Positions 25,032 through 33,416 of a DNA stretch of 64,000 nucleotides are shown here, in pieces. The stretch is from Rhodococcus sp. 14-1411-2a. Lineage in GTDB: Bacteria; Actinomycetota; Actinomycetes; Mycobacteriales; Mycobacteriaceae. Within the stretch, counting starts at the first letter, position 1; each line of letters begins with the position of its first letter. The stretch lies in contig NZ_NPGA01000007.1 of the NCBI RefSeq assembly GCF_002259485.1, forward strand, positions 248,001 to 312,000. The letters run 5' to 3'. A program made the position numbers and the translations under genes. The notes beneath the pieces were generated by a model. It was not told the origin of the DNA. It made no database searches and saw only the letters and a list, made by a program, of their open reading frames with translations.

Positions 25032-26576
25032 ATGGCTGTGACGACCCGCGTGACCACATCGGACGGCATCATCGAGGGAAAGCCGGTGGGTGATCTGATC
25101 ACCTGGCGAGGCATTCCCTACGCCGCCCCGCCCGTCGGACCGCTTCGTTTCAGAGCGCCCCAACCGACCGAACCCTGGTCGGGTGTGCGCGACGCCACCG
25201 AGTGGGGCAATGCCTCCGTTCAGCACAAGCGCGGAACGATGCTCGCAGTGGGCAAGTACCAACCGTCGAGCGAGGATTGCCTGACGCTCAACGTGTTGGC
25301 CCCGAGCACACCGAGCGCGAGCCCGCGGCCGGTCATGGTGTTCATCCACGGTGGTGCCTACACGCTCGGCACATCGGCGACCCCGCTGTACGGCGGCGGC
25401 TCTCTGGTACGCCGCTCGCTGAAGGACGGCGACGGCATCATCTACGTGTCTGTCAACTACCGACTCGGCGCACTGGGTTACCTCGACATGTCCCAGTTCT
25501 CCACTCCCGAGCGGCCGTTCGACTCCAACCTGGGCTTGCGGGATCAGGTTGCGGCGCTGGAATGGGTGCAGCGCAACATCGCGAACTTCGGCGGCGATCC
25601 GAACAACGTCACCATCTTCGGCGAGTCCGCGGGCGGCAATGCGGTCACCACTCTCATGACCGTTCCCGCCGCGAAAGGCCTGTTCGCGCAGGCCATATCC
25701 GAAAGTTCCGCCCCGGGAATGACGGCCACCAAGGAGCGCGCCGACCAGTGGGCGCGCGAGTACGTCGGCTACCTCGGCGGCACGGTCGAGACCGCCACCG
25801 AGACCCTCGACAACGCCGAGGTGCTCCGGCTCGGTCGGGCGGGCACCAAACTCGGCCTCACCACCCTGCACCGCACCCCGGGGCTGCTCCCGTTCGGCCC
25901 GGTGATCGACGGCGACTTCCTCCCGGTCAGCCCGGTCGAGGCCTACGCGAACGGAACGGCGCACCGCGTCCCGCTGATCATCGGCACCAATGCCCGTGAG
26001 GGAACACTGTTTCCGAAGTTCCTCGACGCATTGCCCACCAATCCCGAGCGGATCACCAAGCTGTTCTCCCTCACCGATCCCGACGCCGAGGCCGTGGTCA
26101 CTTCAGGCTACCGGGGCTACCCCAACGAGCGGGCAGCCATCGACTTCGGCGGCGACTTCACCTTCTGGAAGCCCTCTCTCGAAGTGGCCGAAGGACATTC
26201 GCGTCATGCACCCACGTACTTCTACCGGTTCGACTTCGCCCCGCGGTCGATGAAGCTGCTCGGCTTCGACGCCACCCACGGCTTCGAGTTGTTCGCCGTG
26301 TTCGGCATCAGCGAGACACTGTTCGGCAAGGCGCTGACGCTGGCAGGCGGGCGGAAGGCCTTCGCCGAGGTCACCGAGCAGGTCCAGTCGAACTGGATTG
26401 CGTTCGCCACCAACGGAAAACCCCTCGAATCGTGGCCGGCGTACAACGAGGCCGACCGCAAGACGTTGATCTTCGACACCCGCACCCGCGTACAGAAGGA
26501 CCCACGGAGCGACCGTCGCAAGGCGTGGGAAGGCTACCGGGGCTACGACAGCCAGAAGCTCGAGCCCGTCACTTGA
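25032..26576 (+). CDS. type B carboxylesterase
   Basis: A 514-residue alpha/beta-hydrolase of the carboxylesterase/para-nitrobenzyl esterase family. It begins with the hallmark GKPVGDLITWRGIPYAAPPV, has SEDCLTLNVLAP, oxyanion VFIHGGAYTLG, the nucleophile elbow GESAGGNA, and a late His in DATHGFELFAVF. No signal peptide, so it is cytoplasmic. Likely hydrolyses aryl or alkyl esters; natural substrate unknown. Its 3' end overlaps the convergent glycosylase gene by 8 bases. Confidence 0.9.
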   Translation: MAVTTRVTTSDGIIEGKPVGDLITWRGIPYAAPPVGPLRFRAPQPTEPWSGVRDATEWGNASVQHKRGTMLAVGKYQPSSEDCLTLNVLAPSTPSASPRPVMVFIHGGAYTLGTSATPLYGGGSLVRRSLKDGDGIIYVSVNYRLGALGYLDMSQFSTPERPFDSNLGLRDQVAALEWVQRNIANFGGDPNNVTIFGESAGGNAVTTLMTVPAAKGLFAQAISESSAPGMTATKERADQWAREYVGYLGGTVETATETLDNAEVLRLGRAGTKLGLTTLHRTPGLLPFGPVIDGDFLPVSPVEAYANGTAHRVPLIIGTNAREGTLFPKFLDALPTNPERITKLFSLTDPDAEAVVTSGYRGYPNERAAIDFGGDFTFWKPSLEVAEGHSRHAPTYFYRFDFAPRSMKLLGFDATHGFELFAVFGISETLFGKALTLAGGRKAFAEVTEQVQSNWIAFATNGKPLESWPAYNEADRKTLIFDTRTRVQKDPRSDRRKAWEGYRGYDSQKLEPVT

Positions 26577-27435
26577 GCAGTCGCGACATGCGACGGTCGG
26601 CGAGAATCTTGCCGGCCGTCTGACACGTCGCGCAGTACTGAAAAGAGCGATCGACGTAGGCGACTTCGCGGACCGGGTCGCCGCACACCGGGCACGGAAG
26701 TCCGGTTCTGGCGTGCACGCGCATCCCCGATCTCTTCTCCCCCTTCAGACGCGCCGCATCCTGCCCGGCCGAGCGGGCCACCGCGTCGGACAGCACCGAG
26801 CGCATCGCCGCGTACAGCGCCCCGACGGCCTCGGGATCGAGCTTGCTCGACGATGCGAACGGCGAGAGCTTCGCCACGTGCAGTATCTCGTCCGAGTAGG
26901 CATTGCCGATGCCGGCCAACAGCGATTGATCCACCAACGAGGTCTTCAGCCGCGCGGTGGTGCTGCTGAGGATCTCGGCGAATTCGAGCTCGGTGACCGT
27001 CATCGCGTCGGGTCCGAGCCGGGCGATACTCGCCACCTGTTGCGGATCGCGTACCACCCATACCGCCAGCCGCTTCTTGGTCCCCGCTTCGGTCAGATCG
27101 ATCGCGGGCGTCGCTCCCTCGGGGGTGAAGAAGTGGATCCGCAGCGCGAGGGGCCCTTTGCCCGGCTTCGGCGGCGCGGCGCTGGGGTTGTCCACCCACC
27201 GCAGCCATCCTCCACGCGAGAGATGGGTGATCAGCCAGAGGTCACCGGCTCGAAGTGCCAGGTGCTTTCCGAAGCGGGCGGCATCGGTGACGTCCTTGCC
27301 CTGCAGCTCGGTGATCGGCGGATCGAATGTCTTGAGAACGCTGAGCGCAGCGATGTCGATTCGGCCGATCACGGCTCCGACGGCATGCTCGCGCAGAAAG
27401 CCGGCAAGGGCTTCCACCTCGGGTAATTCCGGCAT
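26569..27435 (-). CDS. Fpg/Nei-family DNA glycosylase
   Basis: A 288-residue bifunctional glycosylase/AP-lyase fold. It begins with [13 protein letters not shown] (catalytic Pro and Glu), has the helix-two-turn-helix [19 protein letters not shown] and a C-terminal zinc finger CPVCGDP...YCATCQT. It removes oxidised bases from DNA. Differences from housekeeping MutM (a SRGGWLRW loop) suggest the second, Nei-like actinobacterial paralogue. A CATACT box 7 bases before the ATG suggests a leaderless start. Confidence 0.88.
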   Translation of the reverse strand: MPELPEVEALAGFLREHAVGAVIGRIDIAALSVLKTFDPPITELQGKDVTDAARFGKHLALRAGDLWLITHLSRGGWLRWVDNPSAAPPKPGKGPLALRIHFFTPEGATPAIDLTEAGTKKRLAVWVVRDPQQVASIARLGPDAMTVTELEFAEILSSTTARLKTSLVDQSLLAGIGNAYSDEILHVAKLSPFASSSKLDPEAVGALYAAMRSVLSDAVARSAGQDAARLKGEKRSGMRVHARTGLPCPVCGDPVREVAYVDRSFQYCATCQTAGKILADRRMSRLLK

Positions 27436-27441
27436 GCGTCC

Positions 27442-27457
27442 AGTATGCAGCTACGAT
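27442..27457. promoter_or_regulatory. back-to-back -10 boxes of the glycosylase and thyA
   Basis: On the minus strand CATACT (27447-27442) sits 7 bases before the glycosylase ATG. On the plus strand TACGAT (27452-27457) sits 7-10 bases before an in-frame GTG (27465) and ATG (27468) of thyA. Both genes thus appear leaderless from overlapping promoters. Confidence 0.5.
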
Positions 27458-27467
27458 GACCGTCGTG

Positions 27468-28265
27468 ATGGTTCCGACTCCGTACGAAGATCTGCTGCGC
27501 CACATCCTCGATACCGGGACGGCGAAATCCGACCGCACAGGAACCGGCACCACCAGCGTGTTCGGGCATCAGATGCGCTTCGATCTGGCAGCGGGCTTCC
27601 CGTTGATCACCACCAAGAAGGTCCACCTGAAGTCGATCGTCTACGAGCTCTTGTGGTTCCTACGCGGAGACTCGAACGCCACGTGGCTCCAAGAGCGCGG
27701 CGTCAGCATCTGGGACGAGTGGGCCGCTCCCGACGGCGAGCTCGGCCCCGTCTACGGAGTGCAGTGGCGATCGTGGCCCACCCCGTCGGGCGAGCACATC
27801 GACCAGATCAGCCAGGTCATCGAGACCCTGAAGACCGATCCGGATTCGCGGCGAATGATCGTCTCGGCATGGAACGTCGGCGAGATCCCACGGATGGCGC
27901 TCCCGCCGTGCCACGCGTTCTTCCAGTTCTACGTGGCCGACGGAAAACTCTCCTGCCAGCTCTACCAGCGCAGCGCAGACATGTTTCTCGGCGTGCCGTT
28001 CAACATCGCCAGCTACGCACTGCTCACGCACATGGTGGCGGCGCAGACCGGCCTCGAGGTCGGCGAGTTCGTCTGGACCGGCGGCGACTGCCACATCTAC
28101 GACAACCACCGCGAGCAGGTCACCGAGCAGCTCTCACGCGAGGCGTATCCGTACCCCACTCTCAAACTTGCGCAACGGGATTCGATCTTCGATTACACCT
28201 ACGAGGACATCGAGATAGTGGACTACCAGCATCACCCGGCGATCAAGGCCCCGGTAGCGGTGTGA
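27468..28265 (+). CDS. thyA: thymidylate synthase
   Basis: A 265-residue ThyA, methylating dUMP to dTMP with methylene-tetrahydrofolate. It shows [13 protein letters not shown], the catalytic Cys148 in [32 protein letters not shown] and [10 protein letters not shown]. The start at 27468 is preferred over the ATG at 27456, because the latter overlaps the -10 box and the chosen start gives [10 protein letters not shown], near the mycobacterial N-terminus. The stop overlaps the dfrA start (GTGA), so the folate pair is coupled. Confidence 0.95.
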   Translation: MVPTPYEDLLRHILDTGTAKSDRTGTGTTSVFGHQMRFDLAAGFPLITTKKVHLKSIVYELLWFLRGDSNATWLQERGVSIWDEWAAPDGELGPVYGVQWRSWPTPSGEHIDQISQVIETLKTDPDSRRMIVSAWNVGEIPRMALPPCHAFFQFYVADGKLSCQLYQRSADMFLGVPFNIASYALLTHMVAAQTGLEVGEFVWTGGDCHIYDNHREQVTEQLSREAYPYPTLKLAQRDSIFDYTYEDIEIVDYQHHPAIKAPVAV

Positions 28266-28771
28266 GTGCACCGCAGTTCGTCGGCCTGATCTGGGCTCAG
28301 ACCACCGCCGGCGTCATCGGAGACGCGGGATCGATCCCCTGGCACGTCCCCGAGGACATGGCGCACTTCAAATCGAAGACGGCCGAGCATCCGGTGATCA
28401 TGGGCCGCAAGACCTGGGACTCACTGCCCGCGAAGTTCCGTCCACTGCCCGGCCGTCGCAACATCGTGGTCACCCGCAACTCCTCGTGGACTGCCTACGG
28501 TGCCGAGAACGCACCGAGTGTCGCCGACGCCGTGGCCCTGGTGGGCGAGAGCCCGGTCTGGATCATGGGCGGCGGCGAAATCTATCGCAGTGCAATGGAT
28601 ATCGCGACCCACCTGGAGGTGACCGAGGTCGATCTCGACGTCGAGGGCGACACGAGGGCTCCCGAGATTCCGGCCGGCTGGGTCGCGACGGCGGGCGAAT
28701 GGCAGAACAGCCGGGTCGACGGGACCCGATTCCGCTTCGTGGAGTACGGAAAGCCTACCCAACCTTCTTGA
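28262..28771 (+). CDS. dfrA: dihydrofolate reductase
   Basis: A 169-residue DHFR that regenerates tetrahydrofolate from the dihydrofolate made by ThyA, using NADPH. It has [28 protein letters not shown] with the catalytic Asp, [10 protein letters not shown] and WIMGGGEIY. The GTG at 28262 overlaps the thyA stop. Length and order with thyA are typical of actinobacteria. Confidence 0.95.
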   Translation: MSAPQFVGLIWAQTTAGVIGDAGSIPWHVPEDMAHFKSKTAEHPVIMGRKTWDSLPAKFRPLPGRRNIVVTRNSSWTAYGAENAPSVADAVALVGESPVWIMGGGEIYRSAMDIATHLEVTEVDLDVEGDTRAPEIPAGWVATAGEWQNSRVDGTRFRFVEYGKPTQPS

Positions 28772-28812
28772 GCGCGTTCAGGATTCCCCCGTCGCGACTG
28801 CGAGCGGTGCGT

Positions 28813-28818
28813 CATACT
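28813..28818 (+). promoter_or_regulatory. -10 box for leaderless cupin gene
   Basis: CATACT ends 7 bases before the ATG at 28826; no ribosome site is visible in front of that ATG. Confidence 0.45.
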
Positions 28819-28825
28819 GACGATC

Positions 28826-29152
28826 ATGGACAAGAAGTCACTCACCGCCCTTGCCCGCCAACAGCTCAAACTTGCAGTCGGCGCGTCGAGTGGCCGCAGT
28901 TCGCAGACGGTGTACGGCGGTCACCAGCGCCACCTGCGGCAGACGGTCGTGGCTCTGGCCGCAGGGAACAAGCTGGCCGAACACGACCTCTCCGGCGAGT
29001 CGACCGTCCTGGTACTCAGTGGCAAGCTCGAACTGATCTCCGGTGAGCGCTCCTGGAAGGGCTCGACCGGCGACCTTCTCGTCATCCCCGACGCCCGCCA
29101 CAGCGTCGAGGCCCTCGAAGACGTGAGCTTCCTGCTGACCGTCGCTATGTGA
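28826..29152 (+). CDS. small cupin-domain protein
   Basis: A 108-residue single-domain cupin: LAEHDLSGESTVLVLSGKLE and GDLLVIPDARHSVEALED correspond to cupin motifs 1 and 2. Some metal ligands appear to be lost (motif 1 has a single His, motif 2 one His), so metal binding is uncertain. It may be a small sensor or isomerase; no specific function is recognised. Its end overlaps the convergent stress-protein gene by 8 bases. Confidence 0.75.
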   Translation: MDKKSLTALARQQLKLAVGASSGRSSQTVYGGHQRHLRQTVVALAAGNKLAEHDLSGESTVLVLSGKLELISGERSWKGSTGDLLVIPDARHSVEALEDVSFLLTVAM

Positions 29153-30005
29153 GCGCTTTCCGCACCACCAGCACGGGGCAGTCCGCGGTGTTGACGAGCG
29201 CGAAACTCGTGGAGCCCAACAGCATTCCACCGAATCCGCCGCGCCCCCGGTTGCCCACCACGATCAACGCCGCGGTTTCGGACAGTCCGCTCAGAACCCG
29301 CACCGGACGGTCCTGAGCGACGACGCGCTGCACTTCGACGTCGGGGAACCTCTCCTGCCAGCCGGCGAGGCTCTCTGCCAGCAGAACCTCCTCGCCGTCG
29401 GCGATGGCCTGCCAGTCCTTGGGCGCACGGCCGAACGACTGGGTGAGATCGACATCGGACCACACGTGAACCGCGATCAGCACGGCACCCCGAGCGGATG
29501 CTTCGACGAAAGCCCACTCGACCGCAGCCTGGTTGACGTCCGAGCCGTCGATACCGACGATCACCGGCCCCTCGGCAACCGGGCGGCCATCGATGTCGCG
29601 GCCTCGCACCACCGCGACCGGGGACACGCTGTGCGCGGCCAACGAGAGTGTGACAGCGCCGGTTTCGCTGGCCCCGATCACCAGCATCTCGGCCTGCGCC
29701 GAGACGCCGATGAGAACATCCATCACGCCGCCCTCGACGGCACTGGAGGTCACCTCGAAGGCTGGATCGTCGACGACCAGTGCGGCCAGCGTTTCTGCCG
29801 CCACCAACCTCGACTTGGCAGTGGCAACGAATTCGGTTGCTTCTCCTGCGAATTCGCTCAGGTCGACCACCCCCGGCATGTCGACGGCAGTGACGATGTG
29901 CAATCGCCGATCCCGTCGGTGAGCGCAGAGAGCCGCCCAGATCACGGCCTTGTCCGCTGCAGCGGATCCGTCGATACCGACGATGATCGGTCGAGAGCCT
30001 GTCAC
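29145..30005 (-). CDS. tandem universal stress protein
   Basis: A 286-residue protein with two Usp domains (about residues 5-135 and 146-285), as in the mycobacterial dormancy-associated Usps. Each begins with IIVGIDGS or VIVGIDGSD. The ATP-binding signature G-2x-G-9x-G-S/T is intact in domain 2 (GNRGRGGFGGMLLGSTS) but degraded in domain 1 (GASETGAVTLSLAAHS). GTG start with GGAGG eight bases upstream. No DosR-type box was seen in the 151 bases before it. Confidence 0.88.
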   Translation of the reverse strand: MTGSRPIIVGIDGSAAADKAVIWAALCAHRRDRRLHIVTAVDMPGVVDLSEFAGEATEFVATAKSRLVAAETLAALVVDDPAFEVTSSAVEGGVMDVLIGVSAQAEMLVIGASETGAVTLSLAAHSVSPVAVVRGRDIDGRPVAEGPVIVGIDGSDVNQAAVEWAFVEASARGAVLIAVHVWSDVDLTQSFGRAPKDWQAIADGEEVLLAESLAGWQERFPDVEVQRVVAQDRPVRVLSGLSETAALIVVGNRGRGGFGGMLLGSTSFALVNTADCPVLVVRKALT

Positions 30006-30077
30006 GTTTCGGGCCTCCGGTCTTGCGCGAGAACCAATCCTCGCGCGTATGACGAATAGGCGTTCAGGCTAGTCGAT

Positions 30078-30141
30078 GGGGTCCGCCCGAGCGCCTCTTC
30101 GATTCGAATCGAACCGAAGAGGCACCGGTCCCACGGACCCC
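30078..30141. terminator. compound hairpin terminator
   Basis: Nested stems: outer GGGGTCCG with CGGACCCC and inner GCCTCTTCG (30093-30101) with CGAAGAGGC (30115-30123). It lies just downstream of the desaturase-like gene and upstream of the stress protein gene, both on the minus strand. Confidence 0.7.
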
Positions 30142-30156
30142 CCGGGGTATGTGGTG

Positions 30157-31062
30157 TCAGCTGGCGCGCAATGCGTTCGAGTATTCCCGGACTCGTGTGC
30201 GGCCGAGCTGGGTTGCGGCGTCCTGGGCGTCGAGATGATCGAGATAGTCGGCCAGTTGGTCGCGGCTGCGGGCTCCGGCACCGAGATCGGTGCGCTCGAA
30301 GATGCGCCACTGCGACAACAGGGGTCGCAGAACATCGTCGAGATGGCGGCGCAGATCGTAGATTCCGTCCCGCGAGATGAGCATCGCGCTGCGCGCGAAC
30401 CCCGGCAGGTTGGTGCCCGGCAGCTGAAAGTTCATGACGACCTCGGTGATCGCCGTGACGGTGAGCGACGGTGCCACCTCGAGCGCCGCGGAGACCAGGT
30501 CGGAAAAGAAGCGGACATGCAGATCCTGATCGGCGACGATGCGTCCGAGCAGGCGATCGGCCACCGGATCGTGGCACTGAGCGGCAGTGTTGCGATGACA
30601 GATGCTCGACACCGACTCGTCGAGGGTGACCTGGGCCAGCGACCGGAGCAGGTGCGCTCCGTTCATCGGGGCGTCGAAACCCACCGTCATACACTGCGCT
30701 CGGGCTCGACCGAGGGCGACCGGATCGACGCTGCGGGTGGCCACCAGGTAGTCGGTGACGGCCACTGCATGCCGGGTCCGTTCGTCGCTCCACTCCGTGA
30801 GCCACGACGGCCAGACCCCGACCTCGGAGGCAGCGGTATCTCGCCGGTAGAGCGGAATGTTCTGTTCGACCAGCAGAGTGGTCACCAGTGCCGCTTTGGC
30901 GGCCTCGGTCAAGGTCGAGGGCCGCGAACCCCAGTACATCTCGGCTCGGACGTAGTCGGCCGGTTCCCACGGCGCGGCCTCGGCGCGATGACGAGCCAGG
31001 TTGGCCTCGATGGTCGGCAACAGTTCTCGCAGAACCGCGAACTGCCCGATATCACTGCGCAT
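30157..31062 (-). CDS. acyl-ACP desaturase-like protein with altered metal site
   Basis: A 301-residue member of the soluble stearoyl-ACP desaturase family, resembling mycobacterial DesA1 over YLVATRSVDPVALGRAR, NTAAQCHDPVADRLLGRI and GIYDLRRHLDDVLRP followed by WRIFERTDLG. In the family each iron is held by Glu and His of EENRH and DE(K/N)xH. Here the first reads DERTRH (Arg95 where the ligand Glu should be, His98 kept) and the second DQDLH (Gln179 for Glu, His182 kept). Glu66 and Glu149 of the other helices remain. With two of four carboxylates lost it may be a non-catalytic paralogue. AAGGGG precedes the ATG. Divergent from the PucR-type gene. Confidence 0.75.
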   Translation of the reverse strand: MRSDIGQFAVLRELLPTIEANLARHRAEAAPWEPADYVRAEMYWGSRPSTLTEAAKAALVTTLLVEQNIPLYRRDTAASEVGVWPSWLTEWSDERTRHAVAVTDYLVATRSVDPVALGRARAQCMTVGFDAPMNGAHLLRSLAQVTLDESVSSICHRNTAAQCHDPVADRLLGRIVADQDLHVRFFSDLVSAALEVAPSLTVTAITEVVMNFQLPGTNLPGFARSAMLISRDGIYDLRRHLDDVLRPLLSQWRIFERTDLGAGARSRDQLADYLDHLDAQDAATQLGRTRVREYSNALRAS

Positions 31063-31397
31063 GACCGCCCCTTCGTCGCCCGCCTACCCACTCCGACGGA
31101 GACAAAGGTAGATCCGCCGAACTCGCACCGCGGAGCGCTTGCGGATTGTTTAGGGCAAGTCGCAAGCGCTCGGGGAGCGCGCTCGAGACAGGTCACAACG
31201 AGTTTTGCCGAAATGGTGGATCACGCGTTGATAACAACCTATGATCGACCCTGTTAGAGGCCTGGAAACAAACTTGAAGTACGAAAACGCCGCGGTTTCG
31301 TCGGGGATTGCATACATTGAGCCGCGGAAGCGCATCGATACGCGCAAGTAAGTTTGCTCTCCGATGACCTGAAGATCCCAACACGAAGGGTTGATCT
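31063..31397. other. 335-bp divergent control region
   Basis: The region between the desaturase-like and PucR-type genes contains no convincing coding sequence. It holds a perfect 10-bp inverted repeat (31134-31170) and a possible -10 box TATGAT at 31240-31245 reading toward the PucR gene, which implies a leader of about 150 bases. Confidence 0.5.
31134..31170. promoter_or_regulatory. perfect inverted repeat, candidate operator
   Basis: AGCGCTTGCG (31134-31143) and CGCAAGCGCT (31161-31170) form perfect 10-bp arms with a 17-base spacer, 72 bp upstream of the desaturase-like start. A binding site for the divergently encoded PucR-type regulator is the simplest reading. Confidence 0.5.
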
Positions 31398-32630
31398 GTG
31401 ACCGTTCACAACTCGACTAGCCTCGGAATCATGGTCGCGGGTCAGCCTGCGTCGGCTCCTCTTCGCGACTTCCGTGCAGTGGCACGGCTCCTCGTGGGGC
31501 ACTTCGCCGCCAACACCCCCTGCGGGTCGTTGCCGGGCGAACAGCTCCACGGCGACGTCACCGAATTCACCGTCAAGTGCATCAGTATCGCCGTGCAGAT
31601 GCTCGACGAACGGCGTGCTCCGGCCGAGTCCGACCTGGCCGAACTCCGCGCCAAGGCCAGCCAGTGGGCCCGCGAGGGTGTGCCCCTCGAGTCCGTGCTC
31701 AGCGTCTACCACGAGGGCATCCAGATCGGCTGGAATCTGGTGTCCAAGAGGGCAGGCGAGGGTGATGCCGCGCAACTGATCGAGGCCGCCCGGATGTTCG
31801 TGCTGCTGTCGGAGAAGGTGTCCATCGCCGCCAGCAAGAGCTACGTCGAGGAACTCCAGGCGGTCGCCAGCGAGCACCACACGGCAGCACACACCCTGGT
31901 GACCTCGCTGCTCAGCGGACACAACGCGGTCTCGATGGCCCGTCAGTCCGGCATCGAACTCGCCGACAGTTACCTCGTGCTCGCCATCTCGGTGCCGCCG
32001 CACCCCGACGAGAACGACCCCAACATCCAGAAGACCGTCGCCGCCCGCAGAAAGCTGCGCCGCGTCCAGGCCGAGCTGGCCACGATCTGCGGTCGCACTC
32101 CCCTCTCTCTGCTCAGCACCGAGGGTGGCACCGTGCTCATTCCCGGCACACACGACGACGAGTGGGTCGAGGCCCTGGTGCATCGCATCGGTACCGCCGC
32201 CGAGGTTCCCGTCACCGTCACCGCCGAGCAGGCCGCAACCGCCGACATCCCCACCGCAGCCGATCAGGTACACGAACTTCTGTCGCTGGCACACCAGCTG
32301 CACCGCCCGTCCGGCCTGTACCGCATGGACGACCTGGTGCTGGAGTACCAGCTCACGCGGCCTGGCCCCGGGCGGCGCCACCTGACCCAGATCCTCGAGC
32401 CACTCGATTCGTCCCCCGAGCTGCTCGAAACCCTCGAGATCCACATCTCCCACGATCTGAACCGTCAGCGGTCCGCTCGCCAGCTCCATCTGCACACCAA
32501 CACCGTCGATTACCGCCTCAAGCGGATCGCGCAACTCACCGGGTTCGATCCCACCCGTCCCTCGGGAATTCGGCACCTGCAGGCCGCACTGGTGGCCCGG
32601 CGGCTCGAATCCTCGCGCGGCGCAGCGTGA
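31398..32630 (+). CDS. PucR/CdaR-type transcriptional regulator
   Basis: A 410-residue regulator. The N-terminal half is helical (about residues 25-155) like the RsbRD-type sensor of this group, followed by a GGDEF-like regulatory domain and the C-terminal PucR HTH (QRSARQLHLHTNTVDYRLKR, then IAQLTGFDP). Relatives in mycobacteria such as MabR control fatty-acid synthesis, which would fit the divergent desaturase-like gene; that is inference. GTG start with AAGGG seven bases upstream. Confidence 0.85.
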   Translation: MTVHNSTSLGIMVAGQPASAPLRDFRAVARLLVGHFAANTPCGSLPGEQLHGDVTEFTVKCISIAVQMLDERRAPAESDLAELRAKASQWAREGVPLESVLSVYHEGIQIGWNLVSKRAGEGDAAQLIEAARMFVLLSEKVSIAASKSYVEELQAVASEHHTAAHTLVTSLLSGHNAVSMARQSGIELADSYLVLAISVPPHPDENDPNIQKTVAARRKLRRVQAELATICGRTPLSLLSTEGGTVLIPGTHDDEWVEALVHRIGTAAEVPVTVTAEQAATADIPTAADQVHELLSLAHQLHRPSGLYRMDDLVLEYQLTRPGPGRRHLTQILEPLDSSPELLETLEIHISHDLNRQRSARQLHLHTNTVDYRLKRIAQLTGFDPTRPSGIRHLQAALVARRLESSRGAA

Positions 32631-32705
32631 TCTGAGAACTCCGACCGGTTTCTCGACCCGACGGCAGGTAGCGTCGGAAGTATTCGAGGAGCAGGGGATC
32701 GTTGC

Positions 32706-33416
32706 ATGACCAATTTGAAGCTCGAGCTGTCCGGTGTGGTCAAGGAGTACCCCACCGGCGAGCAACCGGTACGCGCGTTGGACGGTATCGATCTCACGAT
32801 CGAGGGTGGCCAGTTCGTCTCGCTCGTCGCGCCGTCCGGTGCCGGAAAGTCGACGCTGCTGCACATGCTCGGCGCTCTCGACACGCCGACATCTGGTTCC
32901 ATCCGGTTCGACGACGTCGAGGTCACCACCCTCGACGACAACGCCCAATCCGATTTTCGACGCCACCAGGTGGGGTTCGTCTTCCAGTTCTTCAACCTGC
33001 TGCCGACGATGTCCGCGTGGGAGAACGTCGCCGTGCCCAAGCTGCTCGACGGCACACCCATCAAGAAGGCCAGGACAGACGCGATGCGTCTGCTCGAGAT
33101 GGTCGGACTCTCGAACCGATCCGAGCACCGGCCGGCACAGTTGTCCGGTGGTCAGATCCAGCGCATCGCGATCGCCCGGGCGTTGATGATGGATCCGGCG
33201 CTGCTGATCGCCGACGAACCGACCGGCAATCTCGATTCGAAGACCTCCCACAACGTCCTCGAGATCCTCGCCGACGTGGCGCACGCCAGCAACGGTCGTC
33301 GAGCAGTGGTGATGGCGACCCATGACCTCGAGGCGGCACGGTCCACCGATCGCATCGTCAGCATGATCGACGGTCGCGTCGAGACCGACACCCCGACCGC
33401 GGGCCTCGATCGGTGA
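32706..33416 (+). CDS. ABC transporter ATP-binding protein (LolD/MacB type)
   Basis: A 236-residue ATPase: Walker A APSGAGKST (first Gly of the usual GPSGSGKST is Ala), Q-loop FVFQFFNLLPTMSAWENV, signature LSGGQIQR, Walker B LLIADEPTGNLDS and switch His in MATHDLE. The MacB/LolD-like sequence predicts a mechanotransmission system rather than a classical importer. Its stop overlaps the GTG of the FtsX-type permease gene. Confidence 0.93.
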   Translation: MTNLKLELSGVVKEYPTGEQPVRALDGIDLTIEGGQFVSLVAPSGAGKSTLLHMLGALDTPTSGSIRFDDVEVTTLDDNAQSDFRRHQVGFVFQFFNLLPTMSAWENVAVPKLLDGTPIKKARTDAMRLLEMVGLSNRSEHRPAQLSGGQIQRIAIARALMMDPALLIADEPTGNLDSKTSHNVLEILADVAHASNGRRAVVMATHDLEAARSTDRIVSMIDGRVETDTPTAGLDR

